Part shown: in pieces, positions 11,766 through 21,355 of the stretch | How positions within the stretch are numbered: the stretch's first letter is position 1 | Layout of the letters: the number at the start of each line of letters is the position of its first letter | Assembly (NCBI GenBank): GCA_028571685.1 | Contig: CM053143.1 | Coordinates: forward strand, 55,235,208 to 55,299,207 | DNA length: 64,000 nucleotides | Direction: 5' to 3' | Source: Heterohyrax brucei | Taxonomy: Eukaryota; Chordata; Mammalia; Hyracoidea; Procaviidae | Notes under the pieces: model-generated | The model's database searches: none | What the model was told of the DNA's origin: nothing | What the model saw: the letters and a program-made list of their open reading frames with translations, nothing else | Translations under genes and position numbers: made by a program

Positions 11766-13093
11766 GAAAAGTAACTTTTAACTACAGTATACTTCTGGTG
11801 ATTTCCAGGACAAGATTTTATACACATATACACACAGAATTCCTTTTCTCCATTTGTATGATGTGAAGATAAAGGCTCAATATCCTCTCTTTAAAACTGT
11901 GATTAAATATATACATGAGACATTTTTCAAGCAATAGAAAGCCAAATAATGCATTTGTAAATGATATAGTTATCACTGGATAGTGCTTAAAAGGGCGGCA
12001 TCAAAATTGAATATATTTAATTATTTATCAATTTAAATTATGAATTTACGGCTAAATTTTAAACTTATTAATGTGATGTTATAAAAATAGTGTAATGGTG
12101 TATAATGACAGATATGACACTGAAACTATGAGTTCACCTTTGTTTTCCATGTATTTTTAACTGATTTGTTTTATAATTTATTTGAACTTTATACAATATT
12201 TCCCTTTTAGGTCTGCCAAAGATTACCTCAGCCATCCAATTAACAGGTGCACAGTTTATATTGGATAAGGTCTTTCATTTTTTCCTTGTGTACACAGTTC
12301 TTCACGTACAATAAAAGAAGTCAATATGTGCCTGTAACAAGCACCTTTAACAATGTTTCTCCCAAATGAAGTCATGAGTATAGATCAGAAAGTTCGGACA
12401 CAATACTGATTGCCACAGAAACCTGTTTATTGATTACTTCAACTCCAGAGATTCTCAGCACCAGCAGTGATGACATCATTCACTGGCATTTTATTCAGGT
12501 GGCATTTTCTTTGCTAATAATAAATTTTAGTGAGAGACTACATGGAATTGGTTTCAGGGACATAGATTTCTGGGATCCTTACTTCATAAAAGCTGAGTAC
12601 ATTGTAAGTCCTACCACAAATGCACCTATTTTCTTGTGTACTGTCTTCATCCTCTATAATTCATTCTTTATTGTTAAACTGGGATTTTTTCCACGCCTTC
12701 ATGGGGGATTTAGTCATCCACACAGACAGAAACAACAGTCTTAGTGACTGCAAGAGACAACATTCACAGGGCAAGTTCTGGGCTTGTCTATGGGAGCTAA
12801 GTGTGCTTTTTTAGAATGACCAGCTTTTCCTGGAAAGAGCAGTTCTCCATCCATCAAGTTACCACACAATGAGAAAGACTTTTCAACAGATAGCCGCTAC
12901 CGAAAAATGACAACCTAGTGAAGATCATATCCTAAGTAATCAATAAATCATGTTGAAACAACTGGCAATAATGTTTGGAGAAATAAAGATGGATATCTAC
13001 CTCTCCATAATCTGAAAATAATTCAACACATAAAGGAATTACATAAGAAATAGTTTAGTTCAGTGAGGAAAATATTAACAACTAGTTACCCAA
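11766..13093. other. Unassigned AT-rich non-coding sequence
   Basis: No clear young repeat. About 12938-13030 (ggcaataatgtttggagaaataaag...) faintly resembles an ancient L1 ORF2, but the match is too weak to call. The open frame at 12430-12744 has no recognisable domain. Confidence 0.4.
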
Positions 13094-13195
13094 GAAATCT
13101 AATTGTCATTGAATTAATTCTGACTTGTAGTAACCTCATGTACGTGAGAGTAGAATTATGCTCCACAAAGTTTTCACTGGCAGATGTTTTTTGAA
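13094..13195 (-). repeat. AfroSINE fragment
   Basis: Antisense 3' half: attgtcattgaattaattct followed by gagagtagaattatgctcc. Confidence 0.65.
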
Positions 13196-13612
13196 AATGA
13201 AATTTTTGTGGGAAGAGTGCAAAAGACTTCCCAGATAGATCTGAAAATGTCTTCAGAGAGCAAGGAAAGGAAAGTGGCTTAGGATTTCTATTGTGATTAG
13301 GCTGTGGGCCTGGAGTGATGTTTCTTGAGTGTGATGGGGCCCTAGATGATTTGAATTTCCCGCCATCACCAAAGGGTAAGCAAGCAAGCATTCTTACAGC
13401 TTGCCCAGATCTGAGGCAGAAAGGCAAGAAGGCAGGCTGAGACTTAAAAGTCATCAGCAGTCATACATCAAAAACTTGAGTTGGAATTTTCTTACACTAA
13501 GCATTCATCCAAACAAGATTACAAAGAAGAAAACACCAAGATACAGTCTTAAAAAATACTTCAACATGCATCAAAATTTCCCACAATTAAAATGAACAGT
13601 TTAAGAAAAACT
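13196..13612. other. Unassigned non-coding sequence
   Basis: No repeat or gene recognised between a SINE fragment and L1B. Confidence 0.4.
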
Positions 13613-13626
13613 GTAGGTGTATTTTC
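13613..13626. repeat. L1B target-site duplication, left copy
   Basis: gtaggtgtattttc, identical to the copy at 14924-14937. Confidence 0.9.
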
Positions 13627-13917
13627 TTGGCTTTGAATGGAAGTTTCTATGTCTTTGATTTTGTTCTTGATCTGTTGGATTTCAGAGTACTGGTGTTCTA
13701 TCAGATTGAACAGCTTGTTTAATTTTTCCTTTTGTTCTGCTGCATTTTGTATAAGGTTTAGAAGGGCTCTGTATATAATCATTTTATATCCACTTTCTGA
13801 TGATTTCATGAAAGTTTCTTTATCTGGAAAACTACTCGGTTGTTTTGTTTGGGAGCCGTCTGAAGCCATGGGTGATTTCTTGTATGTCACAAGTGTCTGT
13901 TGCTTTTTGGGTCCCAT
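13627..13917 (-). pseudogene. L1B ORF1, N-terminal fragment
   Basis: The reading frame is open from the ATG at 13917 into the coiled coil (LFNLIEHQYSEIQQIKNKIK). The element ends at 13627, so the RRM-like and C-terminal RNA-binding domains are absent. It shows the ORF1 N-terminus without the frameshift found in L1D, and so serves as the reference for that break. Confidence 0.88.
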
Positions 13918-14923
13918 GTGAGTAAGTAGAGACTGGATGAGATACTGTGAGGATGGACTGCAGATGTTTCTCTAGGCTGTCTTAAAGTGTAAAACAAAAG
14001 ATATCTGACCACATCCCAAGTCAGTCAGGTTTTCAGGTGTAGAGATCCCTCTTCCCAACTGGCAAAGTAAGCATCGCTATATCCAACCCCAGATGATACA
14101 ATCTAGTTCAGAATACAGCAATACTACTGCCCTGTTGGCCTCTGCTGACAGGGCCCAGCCTTAGGTACCACTGTGTAAACTACTGTCTTTCTGGTAGAAA
14201 AGCACACTCCTGTGGGCAGGTTCGGGCTCCCAAGCTAAGAAATAGGTCCAGTTGCGACCACCATGTCCAAGATGGCACCCTCCACACAGGCAGCAGATAG
14301 AGGGGCTAATGGTGCCGAGAGGTAGTGATTCTTCTGCCTCTGTTGCCGGATGCCCACCGTAGGTGACACTGTGTAAATTACTGTTTCTCTGTTGGAGAAG
14401 CACTGTCTTGTTTGCAGGTGCTGGCTCCCAGGCTGACAGTTAGGTCCCTGCTAAAATCTCTGTATCCAACATAGCGTCCCGCACACAGGCACTGCGGTTC
14501 TGTTCTGTGCAAACCATGCTGTGGCACTGGTAAAAAGACAGGCCCAAAGTGGCTAGATTAACAGAGTGCTAAGCCTGGCTCTCAAAATATGTGAATTTCA
14601 CCTGTCTATCCCCTGGCCGTGCATCTGAGTCTAGCCACTAGGCAAGACCCAGCTCCGCTCACTGGCCAAGACAGAGGAAAAAAAAAGTCAAAATGGTGCT
14701 TTTACCTTCAGTCCGTGAGAGCCAGGGCTAGCCAGGAGCAGGAGTCAGTGAAAGAGTGATGGTTTTTCGCTCAGTGGTATGAATTCCAAATTAACAGCCC
14801 TGTGCCATGTCCTGGAGGCTCACTAGGTGACCAGAAGGCTCCATTTGATTATCATTTCAGGTCTTGGTTTCCAGAGGGATACAAGGAGATGTGTGCTTAG
14901 TCTGCCAACTTGACTCCACCCCC
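13627..14923 (-). mobile_element. L1B: 5'UTR plus start of ORF1 only, 3'-truncated L1
   Basis: Read on the minus strand it begins at 14923 with the complete L1 5' end (gggggtggagtcaagttggc) and a 1-kb 5'UTR, and enters ORF1 at 13917 (MGPKKQQTLV). It stops after about 97 codons, in the coiled-coil region. There is no poly(A), 3'UTR or ORF2. Perfect 14-bp duplications border it. This is the reverse of the usual 5'-truncated L1 form. Confidence 0.9.
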
Positions 14924-14937
14924 GTAGGTGTATTTTC
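14924..14937. repeat. L1B target-site duplication, right copy
   Basis: gtaggtgtattttc, identical to 13613-13626. Confidence 0.9.
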
Positions 14938-14989
14938 AAAATATATAAGATGAAAATTTCTGAAGAAAAATTGTCAAAAGCTGTGTAAA

Positions 14990-14992
<3 letters not shown>

Positions 14993-15021
<29 letters not shown>

Positions 15022-15027
15022 TTTTTA
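14993..15027. repeat. Poly(T)/pyrimidine tract
   Basis: ttttctttt followed by an uninterrupted run of more than 20 T. It could be a remnant poly(A) of an antisense retroposon, but no body is recognised next to it. Confidence 0.8.
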
Positions 15028-15206
15028 AGAATATGACTATAACTAACTCCAAGCATCAAACTATGGTCTATCCAAACTGGCCCCTGGTCACTATTCTGTC
15101 TTCACCTCACTATCAGCTCCTCCCTTGCTCAGTGTTTCTCAGAAATTCTCGTGTTCTTTCTCCTCGTATGTTCCAGTTCATGGTACCTTATTACTGCTTT
15201 GCTGTT

Positions 15207-15402
15207 GTTAGGTTCAGCTGAGTGGATTTCTCTTCATAAAGACCCCATGTAACTGAATAAAACTGTCTGTAGTGTTTCTAGGTTGTAATATTTGGGTAAC
15301 TAGTTGTCAGATCTTTCTCTTAAAGAGCCACTGTATGAGTCTGGACCACCAACCTTCCAGTTAGCAGCCACATCACTAACCATTATGTCACCAGGGCTCT
15401 TA
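15207..15402 (-). repeat. AfroSINE, diverged
   Basis: Antisense: accaaccttccagttagcag and tatgtcaccagggctc mark the tRNA-related end. The 3' half is strongly diverged. Confidence 0.65.
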
Positions 15403-15667
15403 CTTTAAGGGGTTGTATATTTTTATTTCCGTTTTTGGTTTATTTATTTATTTTCTTTGTCTAATGCTTCTTGGAAACTCTTCCAAATTTTTGCATGGTT
15501 AGTTTGTTTCTATTATGGCGACTATATTCCAAACATTGTTTCCTTCTTTCCTGGTCCCCCATTTGAATAACGTCCCTTTTCTCCTATCACATTTTATGCA
15601 ACATTATTTTTTCCTCTTCTTTCCTAGATCGTTATACCACTCTTCACTTATCAGCATGTTTAGATTC

Positions 15668-16190
15668 TGTCTTTGGCTGTGTTCTCAAGAGAAGCAAAAT
15701 CAGTAAAGCACATAAATGTATATATATTAAGAGATTTACATCAAGGAAATAGCTCACATGGTGGTAAAGGCTAGACTGTCCAAGTCTGCAGATCAGGATA
15801 AAGAGTTCTTCTGATTTGTGTAGACACAAGGGCTAAAATGGCTATTACTAATTGCAAAGATCAATGAATTCCAAGGTTGACATGAAAGACTGCAAGTAAG
15901 CTGTGAGCTGGGGTCCCAAGGACTGGTGATCAGATGAACAGGAACCAGCTGCAGGATCCAGCCCAAGCAAAGAAAATCCAGTCTTACCGGAACATATGCT
16001 TATATTCAGAAGGAGGCCACATGCCCAAGGAAATTCTCTTTCAAATGATTGGCTACTCACAGCACACTCCATTTTCGTGGGTAGGATCACATATCAAATC
16101 TCAACAGAAAAGTGATCACAATGTTATATGACTGCTAAAACATTGAGAATCATGGCCCAGCAAAGTTGACACACAATCTTAACCATCACA
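15668..16190 (-). mobile_element. Solo LTR, family A
   Basis: On the + strand it runs from tgtctttggctgtgttctca to gacacacaatcttaaccatcaca, so it is an antisense LTR with TG...CA ends and 523 bases. Flanking pentamers gattc and ggctc are only partly alike. No retroviral genes. A second partial copy follows at 16225-16424. Confidence 0.7.
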
Positions 16191-16224
16191 GGCTCTAAAG
16201 TCCAGGTCGTTGTACCAAAATTAG

Positions 16225-16424
16225 TGTTATAAAAAAATGGAGGACCACATCTGATTAAAAATGGAGAATGATTATATCATACCTAACTGCCAGATTACAT
16301 CATGACATAGCTGCCAAACTATGTTGTTAAATAACTGCAAAATTAGATCACAGTATAACTGCCAATCACAAAAACACTGAAAATCATGATCTAGCCAAAC
16401 TGACATATAATACTAACCACCACA
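16225..16424 (-). mobile_element. Partial family-A LTR end with short tandem sub-repeats
   Basis: Ends like the neighbouring LTR (gatctagccaaactgacat...actaaccaccaca). Before that, four diverged units of about 23-28 bases repeat the pattern 'atcat...taactgcc'. The same motif occurs once or twice in the LTR at 56786-57350. Confidence 0.55.
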
Positions 16425-16545
16425 ATCAGTGTTACTTTTGCCACATACATCAAGATTCACTGCTGCCAGACATATGTTGATAATATGCAAGAGAGTTGGA
16501 TGGTAGTTTTTTACTGCTGTCATAAATATGAAATGTTGGATAACT

Positions 16546-16614
16546 AGACTGTTGATAAGTGAAGAGTAAGTGTACAATTGAGACTGTTGATAAGTGAAGA
16601 GTGAATGTACAATT
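16546..16614 (+). repeat. 35-bp tandem duplication
   Basis: Two adjacent units, 16546-16580 and 16581-16614, start agactgttgataagtgaaga and differ at only a few bases. Confidence 0.92.
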
Positions 16615-16659
16615 TCTAGACACTTTTGTTGTTTTTAATGTTAGTTTATCTCCAGTTTC

Positions 16660-16775
16660 CCTTCTACTAGAATTTAGGCCCCAAAAGCAGAACATTAGGT
16701 ATTTTATTTACTCCGAGAGTAGTGTTCCCACATAGAAATACTTGGAAAATTGTTGTTGATTAAATGAATATATAG
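16660..16775 (+). repeat. Ancient LINE2-like 3' end
   Basis: cttctactagaatttaggcc ... cacatagaaatacttgg ... gttgattaaatgaatata resembles the L2 3' consensus pattern (an 'actagaatgtaagctcc ... cacatagtaggtgctcaataaat' type). Diverged and short. Confidence 0.5.
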
Positions 16776-18977
16776 CATTCATAAGTATGAACACTAATTT
16801 TGTAGAATGTATGTGTGAGTTTTGAAAGAATAAATAGTTATCCCTTCTTATCTTCTCCTGAATCTTCAACATTTCCCCCCATCAACAAACATCAGGTTTG
16901 CATTTAACAGATCACAAAAAGTGTGCAAGTAATTTAAAACTGTTAAAGTGAATTCAGTTTTCTCCTGCCTTGAAATATCATTTAATCTTTCTGTTTTTCT
17001 CAGCACTTTGAAGTGTCTTGAGAAAAGAAAATAACCATGTGATGAAATTTTATTTTATGACTTCTAAAACATTTTCCAGATTCAGTGATCAAATTTCAGA
17101 GGAGGTGGTAAATCTAGGTTAAAGATGAGGTTAATGTATACAGTCATGTAATCTGACTGTCTTTTAAAAGTTCCAGTTATAAACATTGTTGCTGTCATCT
17201 CTCTCTTTTTCTTACAAGTTTCTTATAAGTAACTGCTATTTAAATATTTCCACTTATTTTGAGTATTTACTTCTAGTAATCACAAATTAACTCCACATGA
17301 AAAATAATAATAATGATAAAAGTATTCTCAAAATGAAATAAAGTAAATTTTTTTCTTTCTTTTTTCATTTCCTGGTTCTGGAAATTGTAGATCTTGCATT
17401 ACACTGCATATTTTCCAGTTTTCATGAAAAGAAATGAAATTAATGGGGAAAAGTTGAGGTGACAGAACAAAGGCCAAAGTCTGTGAAAATCATTACCGGT
17501 GCCCTAATTATTGACACATGCCATGTTCCTTCACCAGATGTATCATCTTATTAAGATTGTTTTGTATAATGGATCATTAATTTTATAGAAATACAAATTG
17601 AGCCCCAAAGGCAATAAAAAAGGGTCATATTCCATCTGTAACAGCAATTTAAGAAATAGAGATTTTAGAAATAAACTGAAGTATATTACTATGTTTCTAG
17701 AGATTTTTTATCTGTAAAATTATTTTTTTTCTGGTTTGCAGAGTTACAGTGCTGAATGTTCTCCAGACATGATTTCAACACCCAAATGAAGAAGAAAGAA
17801 AATTAAAAATAAAGAACACTACATTCTTACAAGAAATTCTCCTCACTAGGTTACTCTTAGCTATCAATATCAACTACTTTGCTATTCGTTTGAACATTTG
17901 TTGATTTGACTTAGTCGTCACATAATCTTTTTATTTTCACTACATACTGTGGAATGGAACAACAACAAAATCAATTATGGACAAAGCAGACAAAAGAATG
18001 AAAAAATGCATCTTAGTGAGATTGTTTGCAGTCATCAAAACAAAGCAGCAGGAGCAGAGAAGGCTCTGATCCAATCTATTTCAATGATATTTAGAGGAAG
18101 ATCATGAAAATGTGGGAGGTTGTTAGTTTCCAATCTTTTATTGCTTAAACTATAAAACTAAAAACTATGAAGGATTAAATGTCTTCTGGGAGTTCACCCA
18201 ATTTTTGGAAATAGAAGGCTTGATTCTTTGGGATCCAATGCATTCCTTCAGAATACCAGCTCATCCAGAGTTAATATGTTAAAATAAATGCTGGAAACAG
18301 GAGGAAAGGAGATGGGATGAGGGACAATAAAGTAAATGAGGATAAAGGACAGTACAAAAGTGCCATACCTACTAATATCATTCATTGTGAAGGGTGATAT
18401 TTATGTAAACAAGTAAGGCGAGACAGTGGAGAATTGAGATTAGCAAATAATTGCATGCTTGTTCAATAATTATTTGAGTGGAGGCTAGATGCGTGCATTA
18501 CCAAATGCAAATTATTCTTTTAACCAGACATCAACAAATGAGTCTCAATAGCAGAAGCCAAGATGTTGAATCTTAATAGATTTTCCCTGTACAGCTCCCA
18601 AATTTCAGTGATGCTTATCAGAATTTCCCCTACGCCCATTCACAAAGAAATATGACTTTAAAAATTGTTCAAGACACTCACATTTCTTATTACCTTAACT
18701 GAAAATTTTGAGAGTACTGTGCTTTTATTACTATTGCATTTATTTCTTCATTAGTCAAATAGGGCAATGTTTATCAATTATCTAATGAAATTGATGAATG
18801 AATATTAAAATTGTCTAAATATCTCATCCATGATGACATATAACTAAGGCAGACATTCTGGGGGCTAGAACTAAGCGAGTATTTCTAGACAGAGTTTTAA
18901 GTTTTAATTAAGAACGAAATTGTCTTTGAGTGATAAAATAATTGATATAATGTCAGACTGTCACCAACAAAGTAATT
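16776..18977. other. Repeat-poor non-coding sequence
   Basis: 2.2 kb with no recognised transposon, tandem array or coding exon. It is AT-rich with several TAATTA/ATTA-type motifs, for example near 17505-17600. Confidence 0.5.
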
Positions 18978-18992
18978 AAGACTATATTTTGG
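18978..18992. repeat. L1D target-site duplication, left copy
   Basis: aagactatattttgg, identical to 26184-26198. The preceding bases give an att/aaga junction, compatible with the L1 endonuclease consensus TT/AAAA. Confidence 0.95.
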
Positions 18993-19980
18993 AAGATGGC
19001 GGACTAAGGACGCGTCTCTTTCTATCCCTCTGGAAACCAAGACCTGAACTGACAATCAAACAGAGCCTTCTGAGCACCTAATCAGCCTCAGGACACGGCA
19101 CAGAGCTGTTAATTGGGACTTCATACCACTCAGCGAAAAACCTCCTCTCTTTCGCTGACTCCCGCTCCCGGCTAGCCCCGGCTCTCACGGACGGAAGGTA
19201 AACGCACCATTTTGACTTTTTTTTCCTCGGTCTCGGCTGGCGGGCAGAGCTGGACCTTGCCCGGCGGCTGGACTAAGACATGCTGCTGGGGGGATAGGCA
19301 GGCGAAATTCCCATGTTCTCAGAGCCAGGCTCGGGACTCTGTTAATCTAGACACTTTGAGTCTTCCGTTTTGTAGCTGCCTCAGTGGGGTTTATGCGGAA
19401 CTCCGTGGTCAGGGTGCGGGACACCATGTTGGTACCAAGATTTTAGCGGGACCTCGTTCTTAGCCTGGGAGCCAGCGCCTGCAAACAGGACAGCGCTTCT
19501 CCATCAGAAAAGTAGTGATTTTGCATAGTGCTGCCTACATTGGGGGCCCTGCAACAGAAGCAGAGGAATCGCTGCCTCTCGGCACCGTTAGCCCCTCTGT
19601 CTGCTGCCTCTATGGAGGACGCCATCTTGGGTACGGTGGCCGCAGCTGCACCTAATTCTTAGCTTGGGAGCCAGAGCCTGCCCACAAGAGAGCGCTTTTC
19701 TATCACAAAACCAGTACTCGACGCAGTGTTGGATAAGGCTAGGCCCTGTCAGCAGAGGCCACCAGGGCACTAGCAGTGCCGTATTCTAAACTAGTTTGTT
19801 ATCATCTGGGGTTGGATACAGTGGCGCTTACTTTGTCAGATGGGAAGAGGGACCTCTACACCTGAAAACCTAACTGACTTGTGAACTGGTCAGATACCTT
19901 TTGCTTTACATTTGAAGACAGCCTAGAGAAACATTTGCAATCCATCCTCACAGTACCTCTTCCAGCCTCTATATATTCAC
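18993..19980 (+). promoter_or_regulatory. L1D 5'UTR, CpG-rich internal promoter region
   Basis: Begins aagatggcggactaagga and is clearly richer in G+C and CpG than the flanks (for example around 19140-19270). L1 5'UTRs act as internal RNA polymerase II promoters in known families; activity here is inferred. It contains two imperfect units of about 198 bases in tandem, and the same pair is present in L1B. Confidence 0.8.
19419..19785 (+). repeat. Two ~198-bp tandem units in the L1D 5'UTR
   Basis: Unit 1 carries acaccatgttggtacc (19420) and ttcttagcctgggagccag (about 19457). Unit 2 carries acgccatcttgggtac (19618) and ttcttagcttgggagccag (about 19656). Corresponding points are about 198-199 bases apart. 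The second unit is shorter at its end. Confidence 0.8.
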
Positions 19981-20939
19981 ATGGGACCCAAAAAACAACA
20001 GACAATTGTGGCATACAAGCAATCACTCATGGCTTCAGAAGGCTCCCAAACAAAGCAACCAAGGAGTTTTCCAGATGAAGAAACTTTATGAAAGCATCAG
20101 GAAGTGAATACAAATTGATTATATACAGGGCCCTTCTAGACCTTATACAAAACGCAGCAGAACAAAATGAAAAATTCAGCAAGTTGTTCGATCTGATGGA
20201 ACACCAGTACTCTGAAATCCAACAGATCAAGAAGAAAATCAAAGACATAGAAGCTTCCATGCAAAGCCAAGAAAATAGAATGGAACAAATGGAAAAAAGA
20301 ATTTCTGACTTGGAAGATAGAGCTACTGAAGCCAGTGTCTATGAGCAGAAATCAGAAAAAAGAAACAAGAAAAATGAAGAAACATTAAGAAGCATGTGGG
20401 ACTCTATTAAGAGGAACAACCTTCGATTAATTGGAGTCCCTGAACAGGGTGAGACATCTGAGAACACAGAGAATATTGTTGCTGAGCTGCTGAAAGAAAA
20501 CTTCCCAGAAATAATGAAGGAAGAGAATATAGACATCTTAGATGCATATCGTACGCCACCCAATACAGATCTCAAAAGGAAGACTCCAAGGCATATTATA
20601 ATCAAGCTTAACAAAAGGAAACGTAAGCAGCAACTCTTAAAGGCAGCAAGACTCAAGGCAAAGCTCACATTCAGAGGGAAACCCTGTAGGCTCTCGTCAG
20701 ATTTGTCAGCAGAAACCATGCTGGCACGGAGACAGTGGCACGACACATTCAAAGTCTTGAATGAGAAGAACTTCCAACCAAGAATTATATATCCTGCAAA
20801 ACTGTCTTTCAAACATGAAAATGAAATTAAGACATTTCCAGATAAACAGAAACTGAGAGACTTTGTAAAAACCAAACCCAAACTACAAGAAATACTGAAA
20901 GAAGTTCTCGGCTTTGGCTTAGAAGAACGAAACCACTAA
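19981..20939 (+). pseudogene. L1D ORF1 (L1 RNA-binding protein), one frameshift
   Basis: ORF1 protein forms the trimeric RNA-binding part of the L1 ribonucleoprotein. The family start is the ATG at 19981 (MGPKKQQ). Its frame closes after 36 codons at TGA 20089-20091 because one T is missing near 20085-20087 compared with L1B and L1A. The rest is open from the ATG at 20088 for 283 codons. Numbered in that frame, a coiled coil lies at about residues 25-90, the RRM-like domain begins near LRLIGVPEQ (about 115), and the C-terminal domain has RKTPRHIIIKLN and QPRIIYPAKLSF. Without the break the protein would be about 319 residues; human ORF1p has 338. Confidence 0.93.
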
Positions 20940-21355
20940 CTTTATATTTTAGAATGACACACTACTCAATACTCATTTAGGGAAGGCTCCAAAGAAAATT
21001 ACAGCTTCGATTTGGAAAGAAGCAATCCAGTGATCATCATGAAAACTATGGTGTCATCATAATAAAAGAGGGATGTACTACAGTCGTTACAGTCCTTCCA
21101 GATGGAGAGGAAGATGACAAGACTGGTAGTAATTAAAATTGGGTTTATAAATAGTTTATTAAGGGGGTTCATAGGGGCAGCTGTAAAGCACAACAAAGAT
21201 GTATCACACCATTTCAAGAAATCTAACACACGAGTCTCAACAACTGTAAAACCAGCTCTGAAAAAGGTGAAAAATCAACTCACAAAAAAGAGTGTCTCAG
21301 AACAGACTAATAAGAACAACAGAGAAAACATCAACACAAAAATAAACATATCACA
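20940..21355 (+). other. L1D inter-ORF region (416 bases)
   Basis: It separates the ORF1 stop from the ORF2 ATG and is much longer than the 63 bases of human L1. A similarly long spacer is present in L1A (about 2775-3205), so this is a feature of the lineage. It contains an 88-codon frame (21102-21368) that overlaps the ORF2 start by 13 bases. That frame is closed after 15 codons in L1A, so I do not treat it as a gene. Confidence 0.75.

Noticed and set aside
12430-12744. 104-codon frame as a small secreted or membrane protein
   Set aside because: No recognised family, no supporting splice or start context, and chance frames of this length are common.
20339-20881. 180-codon antisense frame over L1D ORF1
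   Set aside because: Shadow of ORF1 on the opposite strand, caused by its lysine-rich, low-stop composition. The same shadow occurs at 2390-2716 in L1A.
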